Assembly (NCBI RefSeq): GCF_030247195.1
Contig: NC_080671.1
Coordinates: 470,142,766 to 470,206,765, forward strand
Direction: 5' to 3'
Source of the DNA: Topomyia yanbarensis
Taxonomy: Eukaryota > Arthropoda > Insecta > Diptera > Culicidae
Length of the DNA: 64,000 bases
A program made the position numbers and the translations under genes. The notes below the pieces were generated by a model. It saw only the letters and a list, made by a program, of their open reading frames with translations. It was not told the origin of the DNA and made no database searches. Numbering within the stretch: position 1 is the stretch's first letter; every line of letters begins with the position of its first letter. Positions 1 through 10,842 of the stretch are shown here, in pieces.

Positions 1-940
1 AGGGCTCATGTCTAAACCTTCTCCTATACAATTTTTACGTGAATGACATTGACAAATGTCTTGTCAATTCCTGCACGCTAAGTCAGCTTGCAGATGACGG
101 TGTGGTCTCTATTACAGGTCCCAAAGCCGTCGACTTGCACGGACCACTGCAGATACCTTGGACAATTTGTCTGCTTGGGCTCTCCAGCTGGGTATCGAGT
201 TCTCTACGGAGAAAACTGAGCTAGTCGTATTTTCTCAGAAGCGTGAACCAGCGAAACTACAGCTTCAGTTAATGGATAAAACTATTGCTCAGGTTTCAAC
301 ATTCAAATATCTCGGGGTCTGGTTCGACTCTAAAGGAACCTGGGGATGTCACATTAGGTATCTGAAACAGAAGTGCCAACAAAGGTACAACTTTCTCCGT
401 ACAATAACCGGAATATGATGGGATGCCTATCCGCAGGAAACCTAATCAGGCTGTACCAAACAACGATACTATCAGTGATGGAGTACGGATGTTTCTGCTT
501 TCCGCTCCGTTGCGAACATACATTTCATCAAACTAGAAAGAATCCAGTATCGCTGTTCGCGCATTGCCTTGGGTTGCATACAATCGACCCATACGATGAG
601 TCTCGAAGTGCTGGCGGGAGTCCTTCCGCTAAAAAATCGATTCTGGAACCTCTCATATCGATTGCTCATTCGATGCGATATTTTGAACTTATTGATGATT
701 GCAAATTGCGAAAGGCTTGTCCAACTTAATTCTCAGACCCGATTCATGTCCTTGTACTTCGATTACATGGCACAGAACATCAATTCATCTTTGTATAACG
801 TTAACCGTGCTCATCTCTTAGATACTTCTGATCCAACTGTATTTTTCGACACATCCATGAAGAAAGAGGTTCGTGGCATCCCGGATCACATTCGCCCACA
901 AGTGGTCCCAAATATTTTCTATAATAAATACCCCAAGTAA
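1..940 (+). pseudogene. non-LTR retrotransposon RT fragment (I/LOA-like)
   Basis: Reverse-transcriptase part of a non-LTR retrotransposon that begins upstream of the window. The first bases encode the 'GS-CLNLLLYNFYVNDID' strand that precedes the catalytic palm, followed by LADD (the YxDD-type motif) near 90-105. After a frameshift near 160 the thumb follows ('FKYLGVWFDSKGTWG', about 300-345). A second shift near 415 leads into 'LIRLYQTTILSVMEYGCFCF' and 'LEVLAGVLPLKNRFWNLSYR'. The reading ends at a stop at 938-940, just where RNase H would be expected in I/LOA-group elements, so the copy is 3' truncated. At least three frames are needed, so it is dead. The EN fragment at 18089-18668 and the RNase H piece at 24517-24810 look like the same broad group. 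The clade is inferred from the thumb motifs. Confidence 0.85.
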
Positions 941-2400
941 CCACGACGCTTCAAATGATGTAAAGTTAACAGTCTTAAATGAGTCGTTCGCAGAATGCGA
1001 TAAAATGCTTCATTGCTGTAAATGCAACACCAATGCTTTCATAAAGTGGAAAAGGGCGATTAAGCGACTGATGTAAGAGCTGTCAAAGAAAGCATTTATT
1101 TTACATTAGTAACGCTCTTATAAAGCTTTAGTCTGTTAAAAGCATTACTAGATGCTGCAATAATGTTTGTTTCGTTTTGACAGATCGATGTTATATAACA
1201 CAACAAAAAGCGGATATAATGCCAAAATGAAAATAATTAAAATGGAAAAATGAACGTTTTCCCATTTTCCACTTCTTCTTATTAGTCAGATACAACATTA
1301 ACATCACCACAAAATTCCAATTCCTTCAGATTTTTTAAATTAATTTTATGGGATCCGAACCATGATCATCTGACATCAGCTTCATACGAGGTAGGCCGTT
1401 AGCACTCTTATCTGTGGAGGATAGTTGCCGACGGAATGATATTTGCAATATATGAATAACGTTTTACATTATATAGCCTTTGTTAATGCAATGACACGTC
1501 GGTATAGAAGGAGAGGTGCAAACATTTGTCATTTTTTGAGTAGATTAGTATTTATCGTGCGGCTCTCGGATCGCGAAATATAAACATCAACAAACGAAGC
1601 AGAGATCAGTTTTTAGTAGAGATTCCGAAACATAGTTAATATTGACATCAAATTGTGCAGATGAAATTATGAGCGTTTAGTGGTTTCTCTATGATATGCT
1701 TCATCTGAGTTGCAAATTATAGGAATGCATACTCGTGTTGTTTAATTTCATGTATTCCTCAACGGAAATAGGATCGGTCAAAAGCTATAGGCGGTGCAGT
1801 GCTCCGATATTTTTGCCCCATTCGTAGAAAATTGTCCGTTTGCCACACTACTCTCCATGTTGTTTCAGGTTGATATTTTTTGATTAGAACATTTTCTTCA
1901 TAAACGTCAAATTATTTTAATGTTTCATAACTTTTAGTTCAAGCATTATATGCTTTTCAAGTGTAGCGCAGTAGAGCGTCAAAGCATTTGTAAATGCAAT
2001 GCGATCAAACACTAAACCGTTGCTCTAAAGGTATGTATAATACCTGTTACATTACTCATAAGAGGCAATGTCTTGAAACATTTGGGATGTTGTGTTATGG
2101 CAGCATGAGAAGGCGGACTCTTTAGCCAAGGTGTGCGCATTGGAAGGCGACTAATGCGCCCATCCTACTTTCCGATTTATCCTACTTTCCGGTTAAGATA
2201 TTGACGGTTTATAAGTTTCTCAGAATATTACAAATCCGACATTCAATAATAGTAAATATAAATGCGGATTCTACTTGCCAGCAATTCGTTTCGCCATAGG
2301 CAGATATAACTCAACACGTGTAGGGCTACTTCAGGTTCGAGTGATTCTACTATTCTTAGATTAGCCCTGGATCCCGCTCTGGTGCCAAATCTTCGGGGTA
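941..2400. other. AT-rich stretch with no recognised feature
   Basis: I see no coding pattern, tandem repeat or element end here. Translations in all frames are short and stop-rich. Confidence 0.5.
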
Positions 2401-2680
2401 ATTGGTTGATTGTTCGTATTAGTAAAGTGGGTTCGGATCGGGTTTCTCAAATTTTAAATTTTCAGGTATGAGTCGGGCTCGGGTTTTCAAATTTTAAAAC
2501 TCTCGAGTTCGGGTCGGGTTTTACAAAATTTTCATTCTGGGGTACGGGTCGGGTTTGAGTTTTTAAATTTTAAAAGGTTCGGGTTTTTCAAATTTTATAA
2601 TTTTGGGCTCGGGCCGGGTTCGGGTTTTTAAATTTTTAAGCTCTCGGGTTCGGGTTCGAAAAAATTGAAACCACCCGACC
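2401..2680. repeat. degenerate GGGTTCGGGTCGGGTT / AAATTTT minisatellite
   Basis: About eight imperfect units alternate a G-rich block (GGGTTCGGGTCGGG and variants such as GGGCTCGGGCCGGG) with an A/T block (TTTTCAAATTTTAAA). Unit spacing is about 30-45 bp and variable. The G-rich strand is the plus strand throughout, so base composition is strongly strand-asymmetric. It lies between unrecognised DNA and the reverse transcriptase remnant starting near 2695. Confidence 0.8.
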
Positions 2681-2694
2681 ATCTCTAACCTATC

Positions 2695-4100
2695 TCATTT
2701 GTCGAGCTATTAGGCCCTCACATCAGTCCGATCCTCGTTCACCTCTTCAATGCGATAATCGATAGTCGCAGGTTTACGCAAATCTGAAAAACGGCCTTCA
2801 TAGCCGATTCCGAAATCTGTCAATCACGTCGAGCCAAAAGACTATCGACCAATTAGTGTCCTCCCAGCCATCTCTAAAATATTCGAGAAAATTCTGCTCG
2901 ACCAGATCTATAGCTTTCTGGACTACCATCAACTACACTGCCGTGATACGCATAACAGTCCCATTTGCTATGGATTTCCTATGCAGGTGAGACTGTTATG
3001 CATATCACGGCAGTACAGCTGCTTGCCAAACATCAATCAGGATATCAAAAACGTCATAGTACTAGCACTGCCCTAACAAAAGTCGAACACGATATCTATA
3101 TCAACCTAGACAAAGGCAACTGTACTGTGATGGTTCTTGTCGACCTGTCGCTTGCTTTCAACTGCGTAAGTCACCGGATACTCCGCAAAAAGCTAGAAGA
3201 GTTTGGTTTCTATGCTGATGCATGCGACCTGTTGACATCATACATGAAGCACCGTACTCAGCTTGTCAAAGAAGATAGGAAGAAGTCAGCGGAGAGAGTA
3301 CTTACAGATGGAACTCCCCAAGGATTCTACCTCAGTGCACTGTTATTTTCCCTATATATTAATAGCATGCCTGAAATTCTACGCTGCGTATACCACCTGT
3401 ACGCCGACGACATGAAAATCTACATTTCCGGCCCGGTGCAATATGTAGAAAATATGATCAATATATTAAATGCTGATCTCAACGCAATCGAACAATGAAC
3501 AGCGAGCAACAAACTTTTCTCTAACCCACGCGAAACCCAGGCTGTAATCTTCTACAAACAAGGTAACATCACACCCCAAAGCAAGATCTCATTTTGCGGA
3601 GAGATTATCCCGCTGTCCAAAGAAGTCACCAATCTAGGGTTAAAAATGGACAGCAACTTAAAACGGGTAACACAGGTGAATAATATCACAAAGAAAGTAT
3701 TCGGCACATTAAGGACTTTCCGCCGCTTCGCATCTGTCCTTTCGACACCCACACGCAAGAAGCTGATGCTAGCAGTCATCGTACCTTATCTCACATACGG
3801 TGACACGGTATGTTCCAGGTTGATCAACTCAGCTCAAAGAATTACAAAGATGCTTTAAAGCCGGGTTCTACGAATAGTACCCCGGACATATCCTGGAACA
3901 TATTCAGAAAAGCGTCTCGGAGCGCACAAGCTTATTCCACATCCCAATGAACACAGCCAGCAGCAGAAAAAGTGTGCTGATTTACGGAGCCCTTAGCTGG
4001 AACGCACTTCCAATTGAAATAATTAACCGACAATAACCTGCTTCAAGAAATCACTAAACGAGATTTGAAAAGGCTATCAAAAACCAGAGAATATTGACGT
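2695..4100 (+). pseudogene. non-LTR retrotransposon RT remnant (Jockey/CR1-like)
   Basis: Reverse transcriptase of a non-LTR element. In order: 'HISPILVHLFNAIIDSRRF' (about 2720-2780), after a frameshift 'DYRPISVLPAISKIFEKIL' (about 2843-2899), 'LAKHQSGYQKRHSTSTALTK', 'MVLVDLSLAFNCVSHRIL', 'GTPQGFYLSALLFSLYINSM', the catalytic YADD at about 3400-3411, then thumb and C-terminal parts to 'LFHIPMNTASSRKSVLIYGA' (about 3930-3990). It is interrupted by an in-frame stop at 3496, a later frameshift and a small palindromic insertion at 2938-3013. Sequence to about 4200 ends in A-rich DNA (ACAAATAACAAAAACTAAAA), consistent with a 3' tail. No endonuclease domain is seen, so the copy is 5' truncated. 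The clade is inferred. Confidence 0.85.
2938..3013. mobile_element. 76-bp palindromic MITE with TACA target duplication
   Basis: The ends form 23-bp terminal inverted repeats with one mismatch (CTGCCGTGATA(C/T)GCATAAC, then AGTC), around a loop of about 30 bp. TACA stands on both sides (2934-2937 and 3014-3017). Removing the element plus one TACA joins the upstream RT frame ('SFLDYHQL') directly to the downstream frame ('QLLAKHQSGYQ'). That fixes both the boundaries and the fact of insertion. It is far too small to encode anything and must have been moved by a transposase in trans. The superfamily is not recognised. Confidence 0.85.
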
Positions 4101-4504
4101 GTATATTAGTCCTTCCATTTGTAAAATATGTAATGTTATTTTTCCTTGACCTGAAAAACAGTTAACACTAATAAAATTACAAATAACAAAAACTAAAATT
4201 TTCGAGAAAAAAGCGTTCTTCACGTATGATTTTTCAATGATCCACATCGAATGTCAACAAGAACATCTGTTAGCGGCCACGGCTGGGTTGTTTTGACGTT
4301 TGCGTTGTTGGTGTTAGTGAGTGCACTGGCTCCACCGACAAAATTTTCGGTGCCAAATCTCTGCCCCGAAATTGCACTGGAATTGCACTTTTTTATTGCA
4401 GTTCCAATCAATGGAACATGGTGTCGGTGTTTTGACAACACTTCTGCAAGAAAAGTGCAATTTCAGTGCAGAAAACTACACCAGTTTCTTCAATCGAAAA
4501 CTCT
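4101..4504. other. retrotransposon tail and a short inverted repeat
   Basis: The first 100 bp are the A-rich 3' end of the preceding non-LTR remnant. At 4373-4392 and 4451-4470 lies a 20-bp inverted repeat (TGCACTGGAATTGCACTTTT against AAAAGTGCAATTTCAGTGCA, 19 of 20 pairing) that would form a hairpin with a 58-nt loop. No coding pattern is seen. Confidence 0.5.
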
Positions 4505-6832
4505 ATATATGTCATACCGCCGCCACTGTTTATCAGGGAAAGCATGCATTTGATAAATTGGAATGAATTAAAGGCTGTAAATGGCTTCTTCCACGTTTTC
4601 GTCCATAAGTTAACTGTGATCTGAGTCTAGTGCATTTTGCTCGATAAATTCGCTCAAAGCCAACACAAACCGAAAATTCTGAACCGAAAATAACTGAATG
4701 ACTGTGCAGCACCGAACGAATGAACGATAGAGCAAACAAATTTCAAACTCACCGGAGCATGTCAATCTTTCACAATATCACAAAACTCGTATCAAAGTAA
4801 GAACGATGAAGCTAATGGTTGATAATACCACGATTTCCAGCACGATCCAAATCCAATCTGTGTGGGTTTTAGTGCGTGAGAACTTTCCCGGCTTACGAAG
4901 CCCAGCATAATCATAAAATTACGGAAATTATCCTACCGCAAAATATTCATAAATCAGGTTGTAAAAAGGGCGAAAAAAAGGAGATATGAAGTCCAGCCCG
5001 GTTCGCCGGTCACATTTTACAGTTAAAGCAGGGCAGAAACACTCTATAAAACCGAGCAGGTTGATAAAGTTTTCATCAGATTCTTTTTTTTTTTTTTGGT
5101 TTAACTGCGACGGTTTTTGCCCGTTTCTGCCAACCGCGGCCGGATCAGAGAGGCTCCGAAACGCTATAGCAAGAGATTTGTTTGACAACCCTTGCTGCAA
5201 CTCTGGCTGTATTGCTTTTATACCCCATGAGCCATTTATTACCGCGAGCTTCTAGCGGGACCGGGCCGAAGCCTCCAAACGTCAGAGTAATGGCGCAGAC
5301 AGGCTCAGCAGCATCAGCATCGGCTTGCCTCTGGACCAACTCAATTTGATTTCCCGGCTTGCTGTGATGTTGCGACCGTGTACCGCCATAAATTTCAACC
5401 CTGCGGAGTAATTTTTCCTTTTTATTTATTCACGTATAAATTTTTCCTAATAAGTTTCGGGCAGTCCTGGCACGTGGAATGGGGGGAACTATTTCTGCTT
5501 GCCATATGAGGTTTCATTTTTTATTTCAATTTGATTTCCTGAATTTTATTTTTAACAAACGCGTAAATATGATTGAGTTTTCGGATACGGTATGAAAAAT
5601 AACAACCGATTTTAGTCACAGCCTACTTCAATCCCGTGTTCATATATTAGCTTTCAAATATAGAAGAAACTACTCCCGAGATATGTACTTTTAAACACTT
5701 TAAACAAACTGGATTTCAGTCAAACGTCACGTGCCGTGAACCGGACGACCCCCGTTCGCTTCATGTTAAATTGAAGCTCGTTCATCAGTGCTCCACAGCG
5801 ATAATAAATTCAAACCTTAGCGCTAATAATTTAACCCGGTAATCACGATAAAATCCGCGCTGGTGTAAGGCCGAAACGGACAAACCCATGATGCAAGCCT
5901 GTGAACACCGTCAAACCTCCGGTCGTGGAATGTCATGGAACATTATCTCCCCTGGGCCGGTGAGGGGCGAAGGGCAGGACCACAATTTACTATTTTCCCG
6001 CACTTTTGGCCAACAATAACTAATGAATAGCTTCCAATTAATTTTAGAATCTGCGGAATTTCCGCGGAAGCCGGGCAGGACTTTGTTTATGACGGGTTTC
6101 CCCCTCGCCCTCCTTAATTCATACCCCGAAGGATTGGTTTACGGTGGACGAAGCATGACCGCTTTTGTGTATACACTGTTCTGGGAAACCGATTTGTGAA
6201 CGCAAAATAGGTCGTATTTTAGAACCCGGAATGCAGTGGGATTTTGAATACCTGATCGACCCCGCTGATTTCACGATTCGCCATTTTATTTAGGAGTGAA
6301 AAATGGGAAAATATTTTAGTTTGAAATGTGAAACTGAGTTTTTTTTCGAAGTTAACTTGAATTTATATCACAAAATTGAATTTGTAATTTTATTTTAAAA
6401 CAATAAACAAAATCTTTAACAGAATCCTCCGTCCGTAGTCTCAGCCACTCATCGCGCTGAACTAATCCAATTCTCCGATGGATGCCAATCCGAATTGCGT
6501 TATTCTTCTCCTTTCGCGGCTTTTACCGTATAATATATTTGCCATCAACAATTCAATTTGGATCGCTATTTGTACAGAGGGGGCGCTTTTCCTCCGCTGA
6601 CTACCCGGAACAGAGTCGCATATCGATTGAATTACGGATTAGATAAACTCAATAATGTCCACCCCGTTTGCCCCGATGCTGGTTGGCGTTGCTCGGTTTC
6701 GCAGTCCGCAGTCAATGGTAGCTTAGCGGGAATTCGATTTTCTTTTCCTTGCTTTTTATTATTTCTCGATTTGAAAATTATTTTTATGTCGAACCGAAAA
6801 AGGACCTAATCTTATCAATGTGGATTTATAGA
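4505..6832. repeat. left arm of a large inverted repeat
   Basis: This stretch is the reverse complement of 13950-16265. Samples of the inner 2 kb (about 4830-6832 against 13950-15960) agree at roughly 95% by eye, with small indels (for example near 5645). The outer 300 bp (4505-4830) is clearly more diverged, and similarity fades near 4505, where both arms still share a CGGCGG-rich stretch and TAGAGTTTT. The inner end runs into the N gap, so the true length is unknown. The arm contains no recognised transposon protein. It holds one homopolymer (T run near 5083-5097) and, on the minus strand, a TATAAAA box at 5222-5216. It looks like host intergenic DNA present twice, not like LTRs, which would be direct repeats. 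Confidence 0.9.
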
Positions 6833-7332
6833 NNNNNNNNNNNNNNNNNNNNNNNNNNNNNNNNNNNNNNNNNNNNNNNNNNNNNNNNNNNNNNNNNNNN
6901 NNNNNNNNNNNNNNNNNNNNNNNNNNNNNNNNNNNNNNNNNNNNNNNNNNNNNNNNNNNNNNNNNNNNNNNNNNNNNNNNNNNNNNNNNNNNNNNNNNNN
7001 NNNNNNNNNNNNNNNNNNNNNNNNNNNNNNNNNNNNNNNNNNNNNNNNNNNNNNNNNNNNNNNNNNNNNNNNNNNNNNNNNNNNNNNNNNNNNNNNNNNN
7101 NNNNNNNNNNNNNNNNNNNNNNNNNNNNNNNNNNNNNNNNNNNNNNNNNNNNNNNNNNNNNNNNNNNNNNNNNNNNNNNNNNNNNNNNNNNNNNNNNNNN
7201 NNNNNNNNNNNNNNNNNNNNNNNNNNNNNNNNNNNNNNNNNNNNNNNNNNNNNNNNNNNNNNNNNNNNNNNNNNNNNNNNNNNNNNNNNNNNNNNNNNNN
7301 NNNNNNNNNNNNNNNNNNNNNNNNNNNNNNNN
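6833..7332. other. assembly gap of exactly 500 N
   Basis: Five hundred consecutive N, a placeholder size, so the true length is unknown. It separates the inner end of the left inverted-repeat arm from the BEL/Pao polyprotein. The zinc-binding and integrase parts of that polyprotein, and its 3' LTR, would be expected here if the element is complete. Confidence 0.98.
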
Positions 7333-10300
7333 ATGTTGAATACGACCCCAGAGACGAATTATCCCCTTTTCATCTAGAAATGGCCGAAGTAGTTTTAATG
7401 ACGATTGACGTGATACTGGCTCCATCCTTTCCATATCCTTCAACTCTTGCGTGAATTCCTTCTGCTGTACTGCTTTTGCTAACGCTTCCTTAGCTTCGGT
7501 TAATTCTTTTGTGGATAGGAACAATTGCGATTTGCGGTTATTTTTCAAACGACAGTGGTGGATAAAACGTAGTGCATATGCGGTAACGCGAACTAGGCGC
7601 CAGTATGATGAATATCGTTCGAATAACGGATCCGGGTCCGGAATGTTTTGCAATACCAATACCATTTTTCTACGCTCCAGTATTTCTTCAGATGGGATGT
7701 CTAGCGTAGAACTTCGGGGCCATTGATCGTCATTTATAAGCCAGGGCGGACCGCACCGCCAGTTTTTGTTCTGGATGAATTCGTCCGGTAGCATACCGCG
7801 AGAAATGTAATCCGCCGGATTTTCAGATCCCTTAACATGTTTCCAGCTGTGTCCGTGAGTGAGTAGCTGTATCTCCGATGTGCGGTTGCCGACGAACGTA
7901 TGCCAAGTGTTGGGTGGGGCTCGTATCCAATGCAAAGTCACCATCGAGTCAGACCAGAACCAGCAAGGATTTCCCTCCATTCTCAACGCAGTGGAAACCT
8001 TTGAGTAAAGTTTAGCCCCCAAAAGTGCAGCACATAGCTCTAGACGTGGTAACGACAGTCGTTTCAGTGGAGCAACGCGGGATTGCGATGCAATCAACTC
8101 CACCTTGCTTTGTCCTTCATTGCCGGTCGACCGAGCATAGATGCATGCACCATATCCGACCTCCGATGCATCGCAGAAAACGTGAAATTGAGCCGTCAAT
8201 GTACCAGGCAAAAATATGAAACGGGGTGCTCTGAACCCTTGCAGTACAGGAAGCTGCCTGTAGAAGTCCGACCATCGTGACTCAATTTCCTGCGGTACAG
8301 GATCGTCCCAGCCAGTAGATGCCAGCCATAGATGCTGCAGCCGAATTTTCGCCCATGCAACTATAGGGGACACGAGCCCTAGTGGGTCATAAAGCTTTGC
8401 TATCGCCGAGAAGATCTTCCGCTTTGTCCAATGCCCGTCGTCGTCCACTCGTTGCACGTCGATGCAGAGTTCATCTGGCTCAGGCTCCCAGGCAACCCCT
8501 AGCGTTTTCACTCTCTGCTTTGGTTCGAAATGAAGCGTGGCCTTTTCTCTTAGTGCTTCTGGTGGTAGATCCTGCAATACTTCTCGTCGGTTGTAGTTCC
8601 ATTTCCTTAATTGAAAACCACCTTTAGCCATCAGCGATTGAACTTCGTCCCGTAGTTTTATGGCATGTTCGACATAGTCTGCCCCGGATAGGAAGTCGTC
8701 CATATAAAAATCCTCCGAGACAGCTCGAGCGCCCGTCCTATATATACCTTCAAAATCTGTTGCGAGCTGCTTCAGCACCCTGGTGGCGAGAAAGGACGAC
8801 GGAGCCAACCCGTATGTGACCGTCTGAAGTTCGTAGATTTTGACCGGCTCTGAAGGGTCAAAGCGCCACAAAATCCGCTGTAGAGGTGTGTCTTCGTGAT
8901 GTATGCGAATCTGTCGATACATTTTCTCCACATCTGCGACCAACGCAATAGCATACTTACGGAAACGAAGCATGAGATCGAAGAATTCGTCTTGAATCAC
9001 CGGTCCGGTAATAAGTGCATCGTTCAGAGAATGGTTGGTGGATGTTTTGGTTGATCCATCGAACACCACTCGTACCTTCGTCGTTGAGCTAGATTCCTTG
9101 AAGACGGGGTGGTGGGGAAGATAACAAACCGTTCCATGAGCTTTCGGAACCTCGTCCGCTGCTCCAACAAGCTTCATATGCCCCAAATCAATGTACTCTT
9201 GCATGAAGTCGTCGTAATGCTTGCGTAAATCAGCGTTTCTCTCAAGTCGTCTCTCTATTTGTTCAAATCTTCGCCAAGCTGTGTTCTTGGATCCACCAAC
9301 CAGCTCATGAAAACCTACTCGTTTTGGATATCGTGCTACGTATCGTCCCGTTTCTTCTCGGGTGATCGTATTCTGGAAGTGAGTTTCGCAATCTTCTTCC
9401 TCCTGTGAGTGCAACGGTTTTTCTGGAAGCTCTTCGATAATCCAGAACTTCTTAATGGCCTTATCCAGCGGATCCGCCAAAGCCAAGTGACAGCTAACCT
9501 TCCCGGCATTATCGCAAAAGTTCGTTTCGCCAGTAGCGACCCAACCAAACACTGTATTGACGAACGCTGGCAATTCTTTGTTAATCCTGCGAATCTGAAG
9601 CCGGCCACCATCGAGTAGATGAAAATCATAAAAGAACTGCGAGCCCAGTACCAAGTCGATAGCACCAGAAACATAGAATTCGGGATCAGCCAGATCCATC
9701 TCCTGTGGTGGATGCCAATTTCCCAATGGAAGAGATGTAGATGGCTGGTTATCTGTAACCTGCCCCAAAACCAGAAAATCCATTGCCAGAGAGTAATCCC
9801 GAACTCTTGAAGAAATGTTCGCTGACACCTCATACGCAGTTTGTCGCCGAGTTTGCCCGATTCCGACAATCTCCACCCTTTTGTCACGTCTTGGTAGCAT
9901 CAGTAGCTGGCAGAGTCTTTCAGACATCAAGTTAGCCTGTGATCCAGAATCTAGTAACGCCCTAGCGTGGTGACTCCTACCCAAATTGTCTCTTATTTTC
10001 AACATAACCATAAGCAAGAATACGTGCGATCTTGAATACCCCGCCATATTTGAAGAAATTGCTGCCACCGAACTAGAAACCGATTCACCAGAGGTCGACG
10101 CAACAGTGGTAGCAAACGGGTCGGGTGTGCTGTCATTTTGATTGGCTGTCGAGGCTGCACCTACGCCAGATCCAGGAAATCCAGGATGAAGAAGGGTGTG
10201 ATGTTTTTTGGAACAGGTCCGACAGCGATATTTGGAGGGGCAATCCCGAGCCAGATGATTTCGTCCTAAACAATTACTGCAAAGTCGCTTCGAATTAGTT

Positions 10301-10842
10301 AACTGCAGCCGCTCATCGACAGGCAGATCGTTGAAGGTAGAACATCGTGACAGAAAATGTTGCTCACTGCACGCCAAGCAGTTTGGACCAGCCGTTTCAG
10401 TCGCCGTGTTGACCGAAAGCTTCATCGGATGAACCTTGCCATAGCTAGCCGAAGGCGCACTACTCGAACTTGGGATTCGCTGATCCACCAATACTGCATC
10501 CAAAACTCGAGTTTGCGTTTTAAGAAAGTCAATTAACATCCTGAAGGAGGGCTCATCGTTCTGCGACACATGCTCTTCCCACTGCATTTGAGTACTGTCA
10601 CTAAGCTTCGAGACCATCAAGTGTGTCAACATGGCTCCCCAACCACTCGTTGCTTCCCCTAACTGGTCCAAAATCTGCGTATTTCGCTCAAAGCAGTCGA
10701 TCAAATCGTGCAATCCCGCCGCAGATGCTTTCTTTATCTTTGGATACTCGAAAAGCGCATTTAGGTGACGCTTCTTCAGTAAATAACGGTTGGAGAACCT
10801 CGAAACCAAGCCTTCCCAAGCGACCCTATAGTTGTTTATGAC
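7333..10842 (-). CDS. BEL/Pao retrotransposon gag-pol, truncated at both ends
   Basis: Open frame of more than 1150 codons on the minus strand without a stop. Residues are numbered from the first in-frame Met, at 10809; coding similarity ('INNYRVAWEGL') continues upstream to about 10842. Order: DUF1759-type gag (1-115), CCHC knuckles (CSNCLGRNHLARDC at 177-190, then CRTCSKKHH), DUF1758 aspartic protease (LLDSGS, Asp287), reverse transcriptase with catalytic VADVEKMY (Asp626) and YMDD at 702-705, and the Pao-type RNase H-like region (CDASEVGYGA, LPRLELCAALL, WSDSMVTLHWI). Translation stops at the N gap after 'IIRLWGRIQH', so integrase is absent or hidden. The gag N-terminus and 5' LTR are missing because the element meets an oppositely oriented BEL copy near 10840. 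The long uninterrupted frame suggests a young copy. Confidence 0.95.

Noticed and set aside
4986..5255. 89-residue frame present in both inverted-repeat arms as a conserved gene
   Set aside because: Conservation between arms only reflects duplication. The frame contains a Phe run from a T tract and no known motif.
9336..9887. 183-residue open frame on the minus strand
   Set aside because: It is a shadow in another frame of the BEL gag-pol frame, which carries all the recognisable motifs.
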